The position numbers were made by a program, and so were the translations under genes. From the NCBI GenBank assembly GCA_963969395.1, contig OZ017797.1:22010001-22074000 (forward strand): a stretch of DNA of 64,000 nt, written 5' to 3'. The notes under the pieces were generated by a model. The model was not told the DNA's origin. It did no database searches and saw nothing but the letters and a program-made list of their open reading frames with translations. The DNA comes from Pseudoscleropodium purum (Eukaryota > Streptophyta > Bryopsida > Hypnales > Brachytheciaceae). This document shows positions 47,241 through 57,730 of this stretch, in pieces (position 1 is the first letter of the stretch; the number at the start of each line of letters is the position of its first letter).

Positions 47241-47266
47241 CGGATGGACGGATGGACGGATGGACG
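47241..47266 (+). repeat. GGACGGAT microsatellite-like run
   Basis: Three successive CGGATGGA units. Confidence 0.85.
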
Positions 47267-47806
47267 TTCATTCTTCCGTCAATCAGTTGGAAGACCTCAG
47301 CAAAAGAGAAATCCAAAATGTCTATCCACGGAATGTTTGAAGAACTCCATACCCAATGTCCAGCAGGGATGAGAGAATAGGATACACTAGGATACATACA
47401 TTAGGAATGGAATGGAATGAGACACAATCAATAGGACATTTGTCCAATTTCCATAATGAATTTCGATCTCCTGTTCAGTCCGCTTGAGCCTTGCAATCGA
47501 ACTGGATCTGCAATGCACTTAAGTTGCGTCTCCCGTTGAGCCTGCAACCTTCACCTAGATAGCATTCTGAGACTTTGTGGGGGTGTCGACGCAAAGACGA
47601 GAGGCCTGTGCAATCCCTCTGCAAGCAAGGCAAGGCATTGGCATGGACACAAGTAAGTTACTATCGTTTGCTCTCAATCATTTCTAGAGAAGTGAGGCAA
47701 TGCTATTCTAGTGAAGAAAATTCAAAATAAGCGTTGGTCTTTTGTTTCTTAATTTCACCGTCACCGTCACCTTTAGAAGAAAAAAAAGAAAAAAAAGACT
47801 AAGTAC

Positions 47807-48956
47807 TGGCATGCTGTTTCAGCTGGGCCCCAGCTCTGACGCGCCTACGGGCTGCCCAAATCCATCTACCCAGAGCGCTCGAACCTGCTCGGAGTTCTCA
47901 CCTTCTGCGTTGCTACGAAGCACAAAAATCTCTTTCCCTCTCCTGTTCGTTGGACGAGCATGCTCCTCTGCGAACTACTACTCTTCTTCATATAGACAAG
48001 AGCGCTTGCACTTACGTTTCATTGTTTGCTAGAATAAAAGTCCCGAGGGCATTGCTGAAATCTTTCCAGAAGAGAACAGAAAAGTAAACAAGAACAAAGC
48101 CTCATCTGTTGCACTCAAGCCATTTTGAAACCTAGCTGGGTCCTAGCTTGGGTTTTGGTGACAAGCTCGTTCTCAGGTACTAATCCTCATCCCCACATGG
48201 TCACATCTGTCTAAGAAATGGCACGTCTTGGTTCCAGGAAGCCATGATTGCTTTTAAGGCAAGTGATTGCTGACTGACTCCGGCCCAGTGCGTTGGTGGA
48301 TTCGTATTCTGGGCTTGATTGCAAAGTTTGTCGATCTCTATTCCAGCTTGTACTTGGGTGGCAACTACATCTACAGCGTTGTGGATTCAGCACGTTTTTC
48401 CATAGAGCTTGCAACAGGAGCTTTTAGTCATGAGGTAGTCATCATTCAAGCATGTTCTTCATTCATCAAAAAAAATTTCATTGCTAGGGTTCAAGACACG
48501 TGAAGTTCATGAGAAAAAAATTCTCCTGGAATGAAGTTGGGGGAAGTAAGCCCAGGCGGGAGGCTAAGGCACGGAATCTTTTCTTGAGCCGATAATCAAG
48601 ATGCACTCATGTGGCGAATCATGGAATCCTGCTCTGACAAACGATCGAGCAGACTGAAACACTTGCATCTGCAATGCAAGGCCCCAATTTCCTTCATACT
48701 CTTCCTTCGTTCTTCCCTTCGAATTTTCATCACAGTCTCTCTTGATCTCGGCCGAGGAGAAACTAGTTTAGACCATGATGATTTAGACCAACAACAAACA
48801 AGGCTAACATGACAGGTGAGGAAGGGCGGGAACAATAAGTTCAGACTTTCTAGGGCCATAGACAACGGAGAAGATGACAACTCCGGGCAAGTTCGAGCGC
48901 TTTGGGCACATGGAGTTGGGCCAGCCTGGAAGCGTCAGAGCTGGGCCCAGCCAAAA
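47807..48956. mobile_element. Mutator-like candidate with long terminal inverted repeats
   Basis: About 100 bases at the left (GCTGGGCCCCAGCTCTGACG, then GAGCGCTCGAACCTGCTCGG) match the reversed right end (GCTGGGCCCAGCTCTGACGC, then AAGCGCTCGAACTTGCCCGG) at roughly 75-80 percent. Inverted repeats this long on a 1.1 kb element suggest the Mutator superfamily, but I could not find a convincing 9-base duplication. The interior is GC-richer, with an open stretch containing AKFVDLYSSLYLGGNYIYS, possibly a captured gene fragment. Confidence 0.55.
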
Positions 48957-49940
48957 AGGCCTGCCAAATTAATTGCCAATAGAAGAACCAATGCTTACTT
49001 TGAATATCCGCCTGGTGGGACAGTAAACAAAACCCCATCCCTCCATGCATCAAAGGTGGGGCAATAAGGGGGGTCAATCTGGTCAAGTCTATAGTAGGTC
49101 GAGTTTATAATAGTTCAACGAGCCTAATGCGGAGCTGTGGGAGGTTTGTATATTAGATTCAACAAAATTCCAAAACAACAACCATATTCGGCGTTCGGCC
49201 ATAGCGCATCCATCATATGACATTTTCATTTTTGTTTACTGGAAGACTCAGTATGTTAAATGAGAACAACATCAACACTGCAATTAGTTTTGATTTTCGC
49301 CATTCCACCATTTTCCCAAATGGATTTCAGCCTGGGACACAATCCATGATTTCGCCGTTTTCAAAAATTTCCTGCTTGCGAGACACTGACACTCCATAAA
49401 GAGCACCGACTCTATCGGGGGAGGAGGCTGAAGCTCGGGCTTCCAAGAGCCTTGAATTTTGCATTCGGTGCTGTGATTTGCACTAACTTATTCAGTTACG
49501 GACTACTCGGAGTTTGTTCGGAGTTTTCCAATCCGCGGATTCTTCTTTACTGGTGGCAGTCTTAGAAAAAGGGCTGTAACAACATAATATTCCCAGAGGT
49601 CGGTTCTGGAAAGTCTTAGAAATGCGTGTTTTCGGACCAATTCAGTGCAACGATTCTGGCAGTTGTGTCCGCCGCCCTTTGATCACGGAATGCACTCAGG
49701 CAAATGCTGGACTCTGAGTCCATTCGCCTCAATGATTCGCAAAAGTCTAGGGCTGTGACTGAGTCGACGACAGATCCTGCATGATTGCATTGCCCATTCT
49801 CTCCCATGTAACTTAGTTTAAAGTTTATACGGAGACTGAGCATTGAAATCATCAGAAACAGAGCTGATGAATGGAACGGAAACAGCTCGCCACCATTGAA
49901 TACCGGTATATAATCTTTAGTAAGTCTTAATAATGACCTA
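48957..49940. other. No recognisable gene
   Basis: The left part (to about 49200) and 49380-49800 are moderately GC-rich. An open minus-strand stretch runs through 49616-50080, but its N-terminal third lies in the MITE at 49945, so it is unlikely to be a gene. Confidence 0.35.
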
Positions 49941-49944
49941 ATTA

Positions 49945-50393
49945 GAGCATCTCCAGCGGTGCACGCTAAAAGCAGCACCCTAAAACAATTTTGGAGTATG
50001 AAATACATCAAACAGGGCGCGCTTGCTTGCCAGCCCTCCATTGCAAATGGGTTGGAGACGCAACAACCCACGGTCTCCAAGGTGTGGTCATTAATGAGCT
50101 ATATTAGAAATGCAATGTGGACCGTAAATGGAGGCCAGCCAGCCAATCATATGGCTTGCCTTATGGTCCAAAAATGCTTTGCACTAGAAATGAGGACTTG
50201 GCAATTATAGTTCTATGCATATTGGGGCCATGGTCAAATGTTCACACAAGGCAACTTGAAGTGTGGCCATTGATATTTGTTGTAGCCTATGTTGACATTA
50301 TCTGAAATTTGTAATTGGTGGGACATTAAAAAGCAACTAGGCAAGGCAAACCAATTTGCCGGGGCAGTATAGTGTGCCCCAGTGGAGATGCTC
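49945..50393. mobile_element. PIF/Harbinger-type MITE with TTA target duplication
   Basis: The ends are GAGCATCTCCAGCGG and CCAGTGGAGATGCTC, flanked by TTA on both sides (49942-49944 and 50394-50396). GAGCATCTCCA termini with a TTA duplication fit PIF/Harbinger elements. It is 449 bases and non-coding. Confidence 0.75.
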
Positions 50394-50396
50394 TTA

Positions 50397-51795
50397 GAAC
50401 CGTATCACCATTATGGGCTTATATTGCTGCCCATCAACCTATATTGCCCCGGCACATGGTTTGGCATGCCTGGTTGCATTTTTTGACCCACTAGTTGCAA
50501 ATTTCAAAACATGTCAATGCAAGCCACATCAATTATAGTGGAAACAATTGAAACCATAAATTTAAGCAATTCGGCATAGTTGGAGGCATTTTTCCTTTAA
50601 AATTATATTTTTGTAGTGTTAGTGAGTGAAAATCATGAATATTAAAAAAAAATAGATTTTTTAGATAAGATATGTAATTTCTATGAGTTTTTAAAGTACT
50701 AATTCCTTGGACCACTGAAATTGACTTATAGGTGTATCTTCAACCGAACTTTGCAAAAATCAGTTGTTAGTGAATCAAAATTAAATAAGTATCTTTCTTC
50801 TTTTTTGAAAAAATGAAAGGACCATTGCATTTTAAAAACACCATACAAAAACAACCAAGCCAAAGGTCAAGTCTACAAAGAGGGTCCAAATGCTATCAAA
50901 TTTCTACCAAATATTATGTATATGTTGAGGTTGATGTCTAGTAGCTAATTGTGCTTTTAATTGTGTTGCATAGCTACAATCTAACAAAGCCTTCCAGAAA
51001 GAAGTCTAAGTAATGTCTAGAGGCCATCTATGTTGATTGAAAACCTTGCTATTGCAAGAAACCCAAATAATCCATAGAAACTAGTTGCATAGGATAGTCT
51101 AAATAATCTTGAGGAGGTTATGGAAGCGTGAAGGGAATGTAGATTCAAAAACACATTGAATAAAATTGAATTTGACATAAAGACCTAAAGTTGATGAATT
51201 TCCTTGGAGGTGATGAAGGATGGATTGGGCATACTCCCAAATTTTCTTGGGCTTATGAGCAATAGAAGAAATGGTGAGAAGGTGTTTCTTTACATTCAAA
51301 AGAGCAACAATTACATGTGATGTCAATATCCAAATTGATGCGCACCCTCTATGAACGTATGGCAACCACATTGTGTCATATGGACCAAATGAATGCTACC
51401 TCCTTCATAAGTTGTGCTATATGCCAAGTGCCTTTCCAATCAAGATAGAAGGTAGGAGGGAGAACACTTGGCCATTTAGATGGGATAGATTTCTTCAATT
51501 GGCAGTGCTTGCTAAGAAGCTTACAAAAGTAAATGTCTTTCAATTGCATTAGCTAATTAAAATTAAACATTATGGGATACTTTAATGAATTCTTATAGAC
51601 AAAATTGGTGACAATCAAGGATTCATGAATAGAGGCAAGAACGAGAATGGGTGTTTCTACCTTATTAATGGACACATTTCAAGCTACTATGTCTTGTCGA
51701 TTTAATTGTGGCCATAGTACAAAGAGAAATTTAATTGTGTAGTACTTGTGGCCATGCCTAGATGTTAGCAACAAATTTATTATCATACATGTCAG
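50397..51795. other. AT-rich, no gene
   Basis: Unassigned sequence with short frames only. Confidence 0.4.
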
Positions 51796-52002
51796 TTACT
51801 TACTTCATGTATCCTTATCAGGATATTTGAAGCTTTACTTACTTATAGTATCAATGACAGGATATGATACCGTTGTACGGTTTCAATTCCACCACTCTCA
51901 TTCCAATCAATTCATACCTAAAGTTAGGTTGTTTGTTTGTTAGGATGAGATCTTTTGGATTGTATGTCATATGGTCACACTTTTAGTATTATATAATATT
52001 CT

Positions 52003-52330
52003 TCGACGAGGAGGGGTGCACAAGCTTTGTTTTGTAGCATTTCAACCTATGGTATGAAAGTTATTGAATCTTGAATCTTGAATCTTGAAGTTTTTATAAT
52101 TAAAAAAATTTAGAAAATGACTTTTACTTTTATTTTGACTATGACAACAATACAAGGCACACTAGTCTAGATAATTACATACTCAAATTGAGACTAGTGC
52201 GCCCTATGCCATTGCTACAGTTAAAATAAAAGTAATAGTAATTTTTTATTTCATAAAATCTTCAAAATTCAATAACTTTCATGTTGTAAGTCTAAATGCC
52301 ACAAAACAAAGCCTTGCACCCCTTGTTGTT
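52003..52330. repeat. Foldback repeat within RepA 5
   Basis: GGGGTGCACAAGCTTTGTTT at the left mirrors the reversed GGGGTGCAAGGCTTTGTTTT at the right. The arms extend about 140 bases each (through TTATTTTGACT or its variant) around ACTAGTCTAGATAATTAC. The left arm contains a triple GAATCTT. The right arm is the repeat shared with 40954-41220. Confidence 0.6.
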
Positions 52331-52555
52331 GAGCGCTTTCTAATAGTACCATGAATGTAATCGAGAGGCATATAGTTCTAGAGATCTCAAGGTAACAAAC
52401 AAATAAACAAAAGCCTACATTAGACTGAGATCGATGCAACTATAAGATTTCTTTGAGTAAGCTAAACACTTGCTATCATGCCTAATTCAAGTACAAAGAG
52501 TGTCCTATTTCAAGTACATAGGGTCAGTCCTATTTCAACAATCAAAATGAACTTA

Positions 52556-53819
52556 CCCCTAAGTGTGCAAACTGCATTTTTTGGAAATATAGCAATTGGG
52601 GGCAATTCACTACAAATAGAGTTTTTATTTTCTTTCTTTGAAATTTTAATACAACATGTACACAAGGAGTAGTTTTAGGGACCAATAATTTTCATGACTT
52701 TTGACTCCATGGTTAAAAACTTATGGATGATATGCATGTATTTTTCATGACTTGGTAGGTAGCTTAAGTAGCAAAAAAAACTTTAAAAGAAAATAGTTTT
52801 AAAAAGAATGAAAATTTGAATTTTTTTTTCTAGATTTATATACATTTGGAAAGCTATGAATTATTCCATTTTGATCAATGAGTCAAAAATTATGAAGAGT
52901 TTTAGTTTACAAGAGTTTGTGGTTATTATTGAATCTCTACTCTAAGACTAACTTTAAAGTCCTTTATTTAATTCTATTTTCAATATTTTTGAAAATGAAA
53001 ACAAAAATAAGGTGTAAATTGTTTAGGAAAACATTACAATCAATGGGATTGTCATTTTTTAGTTTAATTACAAATAAATTATTAACAACTTAGTATTTTG
53101 AATAATGCTTTACTTTTTCCTATTTACTATTTTTTTCCTATATGTTGTACAATTCCAAATATGGAGAATTTCATTATATTGGCAGTATTCCATATGCCAT
53201 TTTCACATCTTGACATCTAGGACAAGTATACATTGCTAACATCTAGGTCAATTTTAGATTTCGGAAATCTAGGACAAACATAGATATTAGATCAAGTAGT
53301 CTAAAAATCTAGGATTGGTATAAATTTCAGATATCTAGGAGATATGTAGATTTCAAAAATCTAGAACTAATATAGATTCTAGTATAGAAAAAACACTTCA
53401 GGATGTGCGGTCTAAACTGTTAAAACTGCTAAATTAACGAAATACCACTATTTTAATGAAATTCACCATAAATGATCTAAAATTTTTCAAGTACATAGCC
53501 AATTTGACTTGAAGGATGAATTCAAAGAGTAACCACCATTCTGAACATTTTTCATTCAAATGTGACCTTATAAAGTGCAATTGCCTGGTTTTTTGTAGGA
53601 TCCAAAAAATGATTTTTGTCACTTCAAATTCTAATATCTTGCAATTTATACGGTGAAAATTTCTTAAATTTTTTGCACATCTTTTTAAATTAGCATAATA
53701 CAAGATCTTACAATTACATATGTCCCCAAATGGGTTTTTTTCCTAAATTTTGGTACTTGTACAAGAAATGACAGTTTAGGAGTGGTTTTGGTGAAAACAT
53801 AATCAAAATCATTTAGGAA
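52556..53819. mobile_element. TTAA-type element inserted in RepA 5
   Basis: Starts CCCCTAAGTGTGC after TTA and ends CATTTAGGAA before TTAA (53820-53823). The intact RepA copies have a single TGAA at this position (GGAACTGAACAGG), consistent with one target site duplicated by insertion. It contains the MITE at 53163-53467. Confidence 0.6.
53163..53467. mobile_element. MITE, ATTTCAT..GGC family, nested
   Basis: The left GGAGAATTTCATTATATTGG pairs with a right end reversing to GGTGAATTTCATTAAAATAG. The interior consists of degenerate repeats of about 28 bases (AGATTTC..AATCTAGGAC), as in the related copy at 56781. Confidence 0.6.
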
Positions 53820-53907
53820 TTAACAAGTATAGAAGTGAGTATTTGAACATTGTTCCAAGATAATCAAGAATGGTCCATATACTCTAAGGTATATAGGGCA
53901 CTATTTA

Positions 53908-55084
53908 CCCCTCAGGTCCCATTGTCCCCTTAAGAGACAAAATGGATTTCAGACAGGCTCCTATGATCTCAATATTTGTCATAATTTTTTGAATTTTTTA
54001 GTGAAAATAGAAAAATACATTGGCTTTCCAAAAATATAATTATTTTTTCACTTGGTGCTTGAGAGCAAAAGTTATGGCACAAAAAGCCTAGAACTGAACT
54101 CAGTGGATAGCACAAAAAAATTTGAAAAAAATTGAAATAATTTCTAATTTTTTTTCCTAAAATCTTGTAGTTTTGTCTACATGTGAAGCTTTGATTCATT
54201 GAATTTGGACTAATAATGAAAAAGTTAAAGGACAATCTTGATTTTGAGGCAATTTAAGAATTTTCTTAAAAAAATAACTTGTAGGATTCATTTTTTAATG
54301 CAATTTTCACAATTTTTCACAATTTTTTTTGAGAATGTTGTGTTTTCTTTTTCAAATGATCTCACCAATAGGATTATTGTCTTTCAATCCCATCTTGAAG
54401 CTATTAATGATTTAGTTTTTTTTTCAGACTTAGACCTATTTTTACCATGGTTGTCATAGTGGACGGACGTCCGGTTCGCCCGTCCGTTAAAAGTCCCGCC
54501 CATCCAATACAGTCAACACATAGTTGACTTTTTGATAACGAAAAAATAGGCCATGTGGATGCCATGTGAATTAAGGAACATGCTGGGCATGGACGAGATC
54601 GTCAGGGCGCGGACGAGGTGACGTGTCATTCCGCAAAATTGCACAAGTTACAAAATTAAAGCCGTCCATCCGGTCCGGTTTGCCCGTTCGATGACCCTAA
54701 CTCGCCCGTTATGACAACCATGACTTTTACTTATCAATTTTTTAAAGAATGAAAATCAAGTGTATGTTTTTTGAATTTTTTCTAGATTTTCAACTCAATT
54801 CTTCAACATAAATTTTTTTAATTCAAAGTCTATAGTACAAAAAAATTTCACAAATGGTGGTCAAAGTCATCTGAAATTGCACGCTAGTGTTCAAAAAAAC
54901 TTTCTTTTTCAACTTTGCTAATATCTTTTAATCTATATGGTCAAATTTCATGAAATTTTTACTACATGAGCTAAGACAAGTGAAGTACAAGATCCTATGG
55001 TTAGATTCTAATTTCTTTTTCTTGGTTGAATGCAACTAGTTTTGAGTGTTTTTTGACAAAAAAATGGCCTCAGTACTTTAGGGG
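53908..55084. mobile_element. TTAA-type element inserted in RepA 5, carrying a hAT miniature
   Basis: The left end CCCCTCAGGTCCCATTG follows TTTA; the right end TACTTTAGGGG precedes TTAA (55085-55088). Intact RepA has one TCAA at the corresponding point. The body aligns with 19380-21185. Confidence 0.55.
54446..54722. mobile_element. 277-base hAT-like MITE
   Basis: The ends are CATGGTTGTCATAGTGGAC and the mirror CATGGTTGTCATAACGGG; the flanks are ATTTTTAC and ACTTTTAC (7 of 8 matching). In reverse orientation its left and right thirds match the two ends of the 3.5 kb element at 33123-36665, so it is a deletion derivative. The related sequence at about 20900 lacks the insertion. Confidence 0.85.
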
Positions 55085-55102
55085 TTAAACTTAAATAACT
55101 AT

Positions 55103-55511
55103 AGTCAATTTCATTAAAATGGCACCATTCCATTACTTTGACACTTATAAGCATTATAGATTTCCAGCATCTAGGATAGATATAGTTTTTAGACTACACA
55201 ATTTGAAATCTATTTTGATCCTAAATCTATAAAATTTCCACATGTCAATAATCTAAACCAATCTTATATGTCACTTGTGCCATGAAATAGCCCATAGAAT
55301 ATTACCATTTCAATGAAATTTGCCATTACTAACAAATATTTTGTCAAAATGGCACCATTTTTCCGCCATTTTTTCTGCCATCTTTCCATTCATTTTCTAA
55401 GATTGATATAGATTTCAGACCCTGAAACCCTGAAATCTAGAACATGTATACAGTTCAGACCGCACGTTCTGAATCTAATTATGGAATACCGCCATTTTAA
55501 TGAAATATCCG
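55103..55511. mobile_element. MITE, ATTTCAT..ATGGC family, in RepA 5
   Basis: The left AGTCAATTTCATTAAAATGG mirrors a right end with GGAATACCGCCATTTTAATG. TAACTAT before it and TAACTGT after it correspond to a single TAACTGT in intact RepA copies, suggesting a target duplication of 7-9 bases. The interior has AATCTAGGAT-type repeats. Confidence 0.6.
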
Positions 55512-55813
55512 TTAACTGTAAAACTGAAGGACTAAACCACGGTTAGTACATGCACAAAAAACCTAAAAGTAAATCCCCACATCTTCATAAATAATATTGT
55601 GTGTAAAAAGACACCGAGGTTAAGTGAGTAGTAGATTAGTGTCCTCACCTGAGCATGAACCGCAGGACTTTGAAGACTCTCAGTAATGCATGTCGGTTCC
55701 TCCACGGAACCAGAGTTCTTTCGATCAGTTCTTTTGGTGCCAAATCAATGCAGTCGGCCACGAGCTCGGAACATTAAGTTCATAACCGGCCACTCAGTCG
55801 TATCCATATGCTT

Positions 55814-55893
55814 GCAATGCGAAACTATGGTTGGTTGAGAGAGTTGATGTGGCATTCACACAATACTCTCAGCGAACCATAGACTCACAATGC
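55814..55893. repeat. Recurring hairpin, copy at RepA 5
   Basis: Almost identical to 42033-42112, with one change of GGCTAAGAGAG to GGTTGAGAGAG in the left arm. Confidence 0.75.
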
Positions 55894-56095
55894 AGGCAGA
55901 AATGTAGTTTGCGACAGGCTCCTGAGGCGTGGTCCAGACGGTCAGACGTTCAAGGGACTGGCTGCAATTCTTTGTTTCTTCTCTGCTTGGTCTCCGGTAT
56001 CACAACATGAGCACACCACATGAGCAAATGAGATACCACATGAGAATCTTGACAATGTGGTCAGTAAGAACAAGCCAAAAAACAGCTGTTGGCAT
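55894..56095 (+). repeat. RepC copy 2
   Basis: Near-identical to 42113-42310 (GACAGGCTCCTGAGGCGTGG). It is followed directly by another partial RepA. Confidence 0.75.
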
Positions 56096-56104
56096 GGGGT
56101 CCAT

Positions 56105-56324
56105 ACGACTAAAGGACTAAACCACGGTTAATTAGTACCGTAGTAGATTAGTGTCCTCACCTGAGCATGAACCGCAGGACTTTCTCCAAGAAACCAGAGT
56201 TCCTCCAAGGAACCAGAGTTCGTTCATTGACAATTCTTTTGGTGCCAAACCAAAGCAGTCGGCCATGAGCTCGGAACATTAAATTCCTGATATCGATTCC
56301 CCACTCAGTCGTATCCACATGCTT
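56105..56324 (-). repeat. RepA copy 6, partial
   Basis: Contains ACTAAACCACGGTTA, then GTGTCCTCACCTGAGCATGA, then a duplicated AACCAGAGTTC. It lacks most of the interior. Confidence 0.7.
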
Positions 56325-56411
56325 GCAATGCGAAACTATTGCTGGCCAAGAGAGCTGATACGCATGTGACATTCACATCACCTCTCTCAGCCAACCATAG
56401 GCTCACAATGC
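56325..56411. repeat. Recurring hairpin, copy at RepA 6
   Basis: The left arm GCAATGCGAAACTATTGCTG and the reversed right arm GCATTGTGAGCCTATGGTTG, with inner GGCCAAGAGAG / GGCTGAGAGAG. The loop is slightly longer than in other copies. Confidence 0.7.
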
Positions 56412-56775
56412 AGCACGTATTGTAGTTTGCGGCAGGCTCCTGAGGCCTGGGATCCAGACGTTCAGACGTTCAAGGGACCGGCTGCAATTCTTTGTTTCTT
56501 CTCTGCTCGGTCATGAGCAAATGAGATACCGTACTAGAATCTTGACAATATTGTGGCCAGTCTGCCGGAAGAACAAGCCATACAACAGCTGTTGGGGTCC
56601 ATAAGTCCATTGAGCTAGTGACCGCTTCAGCGATGTAAGGCAACTCTACACAAGGCTGTATGCATCACTCCAATTTGCCTTACATTGATGGGGATTGCAT
56701 CCATAATCTAACGAACTTGTCATCCTAAACTTTCACAATATATGGGAATGATCGATGATCAGCTAGTGTTGGTAG
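56412..56775 (+). repeat. RepC copy 3 plus start of the large duplication
   Basis: RepC (GGCAGGCTCCTGAGGCCTGG) continues to CTTACATTGATGGGGA and then to GAACTTGTCATCCTAAACTT, the latter matching 42757-42820. The sequence is interrupted after GTTGGTAGATG by the MITE at 56781. Confidence 0.65.
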
Positions 56776-56780
56776 ATGGG

Positions 56781-57091
56781 GGCAAATTTCATGAAAATGG
56801 CGGTATTCCATGTGCCATTTTCACACCTTTGACATGTAGGACAAGTATACACTGCTAACATCTAGGTAAGGTTTAGATATAAAAAAATCTAGGACTGCCA
56901 TAGATTTCAGTCCGAGCAGTCTGAAAAATTTAGAATTGGTACTTGCTTTCAAATATTTAGGAGATCTGTAGATTTCAAAAATCTAGTATTGACATAGATT
57001 CTAGTACAGAAGAAAGAAACAGTTCAGACTGCGGTTCGAATTCCTAAAAGTGCCAAAATAAGGGAATACCGCCATTTTAATGAAATTGGCC
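56781..57091. mobile_element. MITE, ATTTCAT..ATGGCGG family
   Basis: The left GGCAAATTTCATGAAAATGG mirrors the right end GGCCAATTTCATTAAAATGG (reversed), both continuing CGGTATTCC. The inside has AGATTTC..ATCTAG units. The target duplication is unclear. Confidence 0.7.
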
Positions 57092-57099
57092 ATGACTGC

Positions 57100-57730
57100 C
57101 ACTAGTGCAGAAGGGTGGTTGAAATGACATGTTGAAATGACATTTCTCAAAAAAATGTCAATTCAACCATGCTACTGAAAATTTGGTAGATTTTAGAAGA
57201 ATTATTGATCCCAATATGTTTGTTTCAATCAAAAATGAAGTTAATGTCATTTTGTGCAACAAATTTGGTAGATTTTAGAAAAAAACATTATCCCATAACA
57301 ATTGTCATGGAGAAGACAAGTAATAGAAATAAATAACTCGAGTAGGCAATCTATGAACATGTAAATTACTTTCAAAAAATATGGAAGTGACGGAAGGTAC
57401 ATATGTCTAAACAACATAGATTATTAGAAAGTGGAATCTACATTTTTAAAGATTTAGCAAAGTAAAATCTATAATTTCGGGGGATTTTGAAAAGTAGAAT
57501 CTACATATTTTGAAGATTTTGGGAAGTGAAATCTACATTTTTAAAAGATTTTTGAAACGAAAATCTACATTTGTTGAAAATTTTGAAAAATAAAATCTAC
57601 GTATTTGATAGATTTTGAAGAACTAAAATGTACACTATACGTATGTTGAAATGACATTAAAAAAATGACATTTTAAATGACATCCAAATGTCATTTAAAA
57701 TGTCATTAAAACCTGTGTTCTGCACTAGTG
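57100..57730. mobile_element. CACTA MITE, 631 bases, TGC target duplication
   Basis: The ends are CACTAGTGCAGAA and its exact complement; TGC flanks both sides (57097-57099 and 57731-57733). A 3-base duplication with CACTA termini defines the En/Spm superfamily. The subterminal regions repeat AAATGACATTT-type motifs. The centre (57430-57625) is a degenerate repeat of AAATCTACATTTTT-GAAGATTTTG units near 37 bases. There is no transposase. Confidence 0.9.

Larger units (their letters stand above)
51800..55813 (-). repeat. RepA copy 5, split by nested insertions
   Basis: Pieces of RepA in the order of the intact copy at 41.4-42.0 kb lie at 51800-51905 (CAATTCCACCACTCTC), 52470-52553 (ATCATGCCTAATTCAAGTA), 53824-53907 (TCAAGAATGGTCCATA) and 55512-55813 (AACTGAAGGACTAAACCACG). 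They are separated by an unassigned segment at 51906-52469, a TTAA element at 52556-53819, a TTAA element at 53908-55084 and a MITE at 55103-55511. The older pieces show many C-to-T and G-to-A changes. Confidence 0.75.

Noticed and set aside
47742..48032. Plus-strand frame at the left end of the long-TIR element
   Set aside because: It lies mostly within the terminal inverted repeat and has no domain.
49616..50080. A 154-codon open frame on the minus strand
   Set aside because: It begins inside the PIF/Harbinger-type MITE at 49945 and runs out into unrelated sequence, with no recognisable domain; a chance frame.
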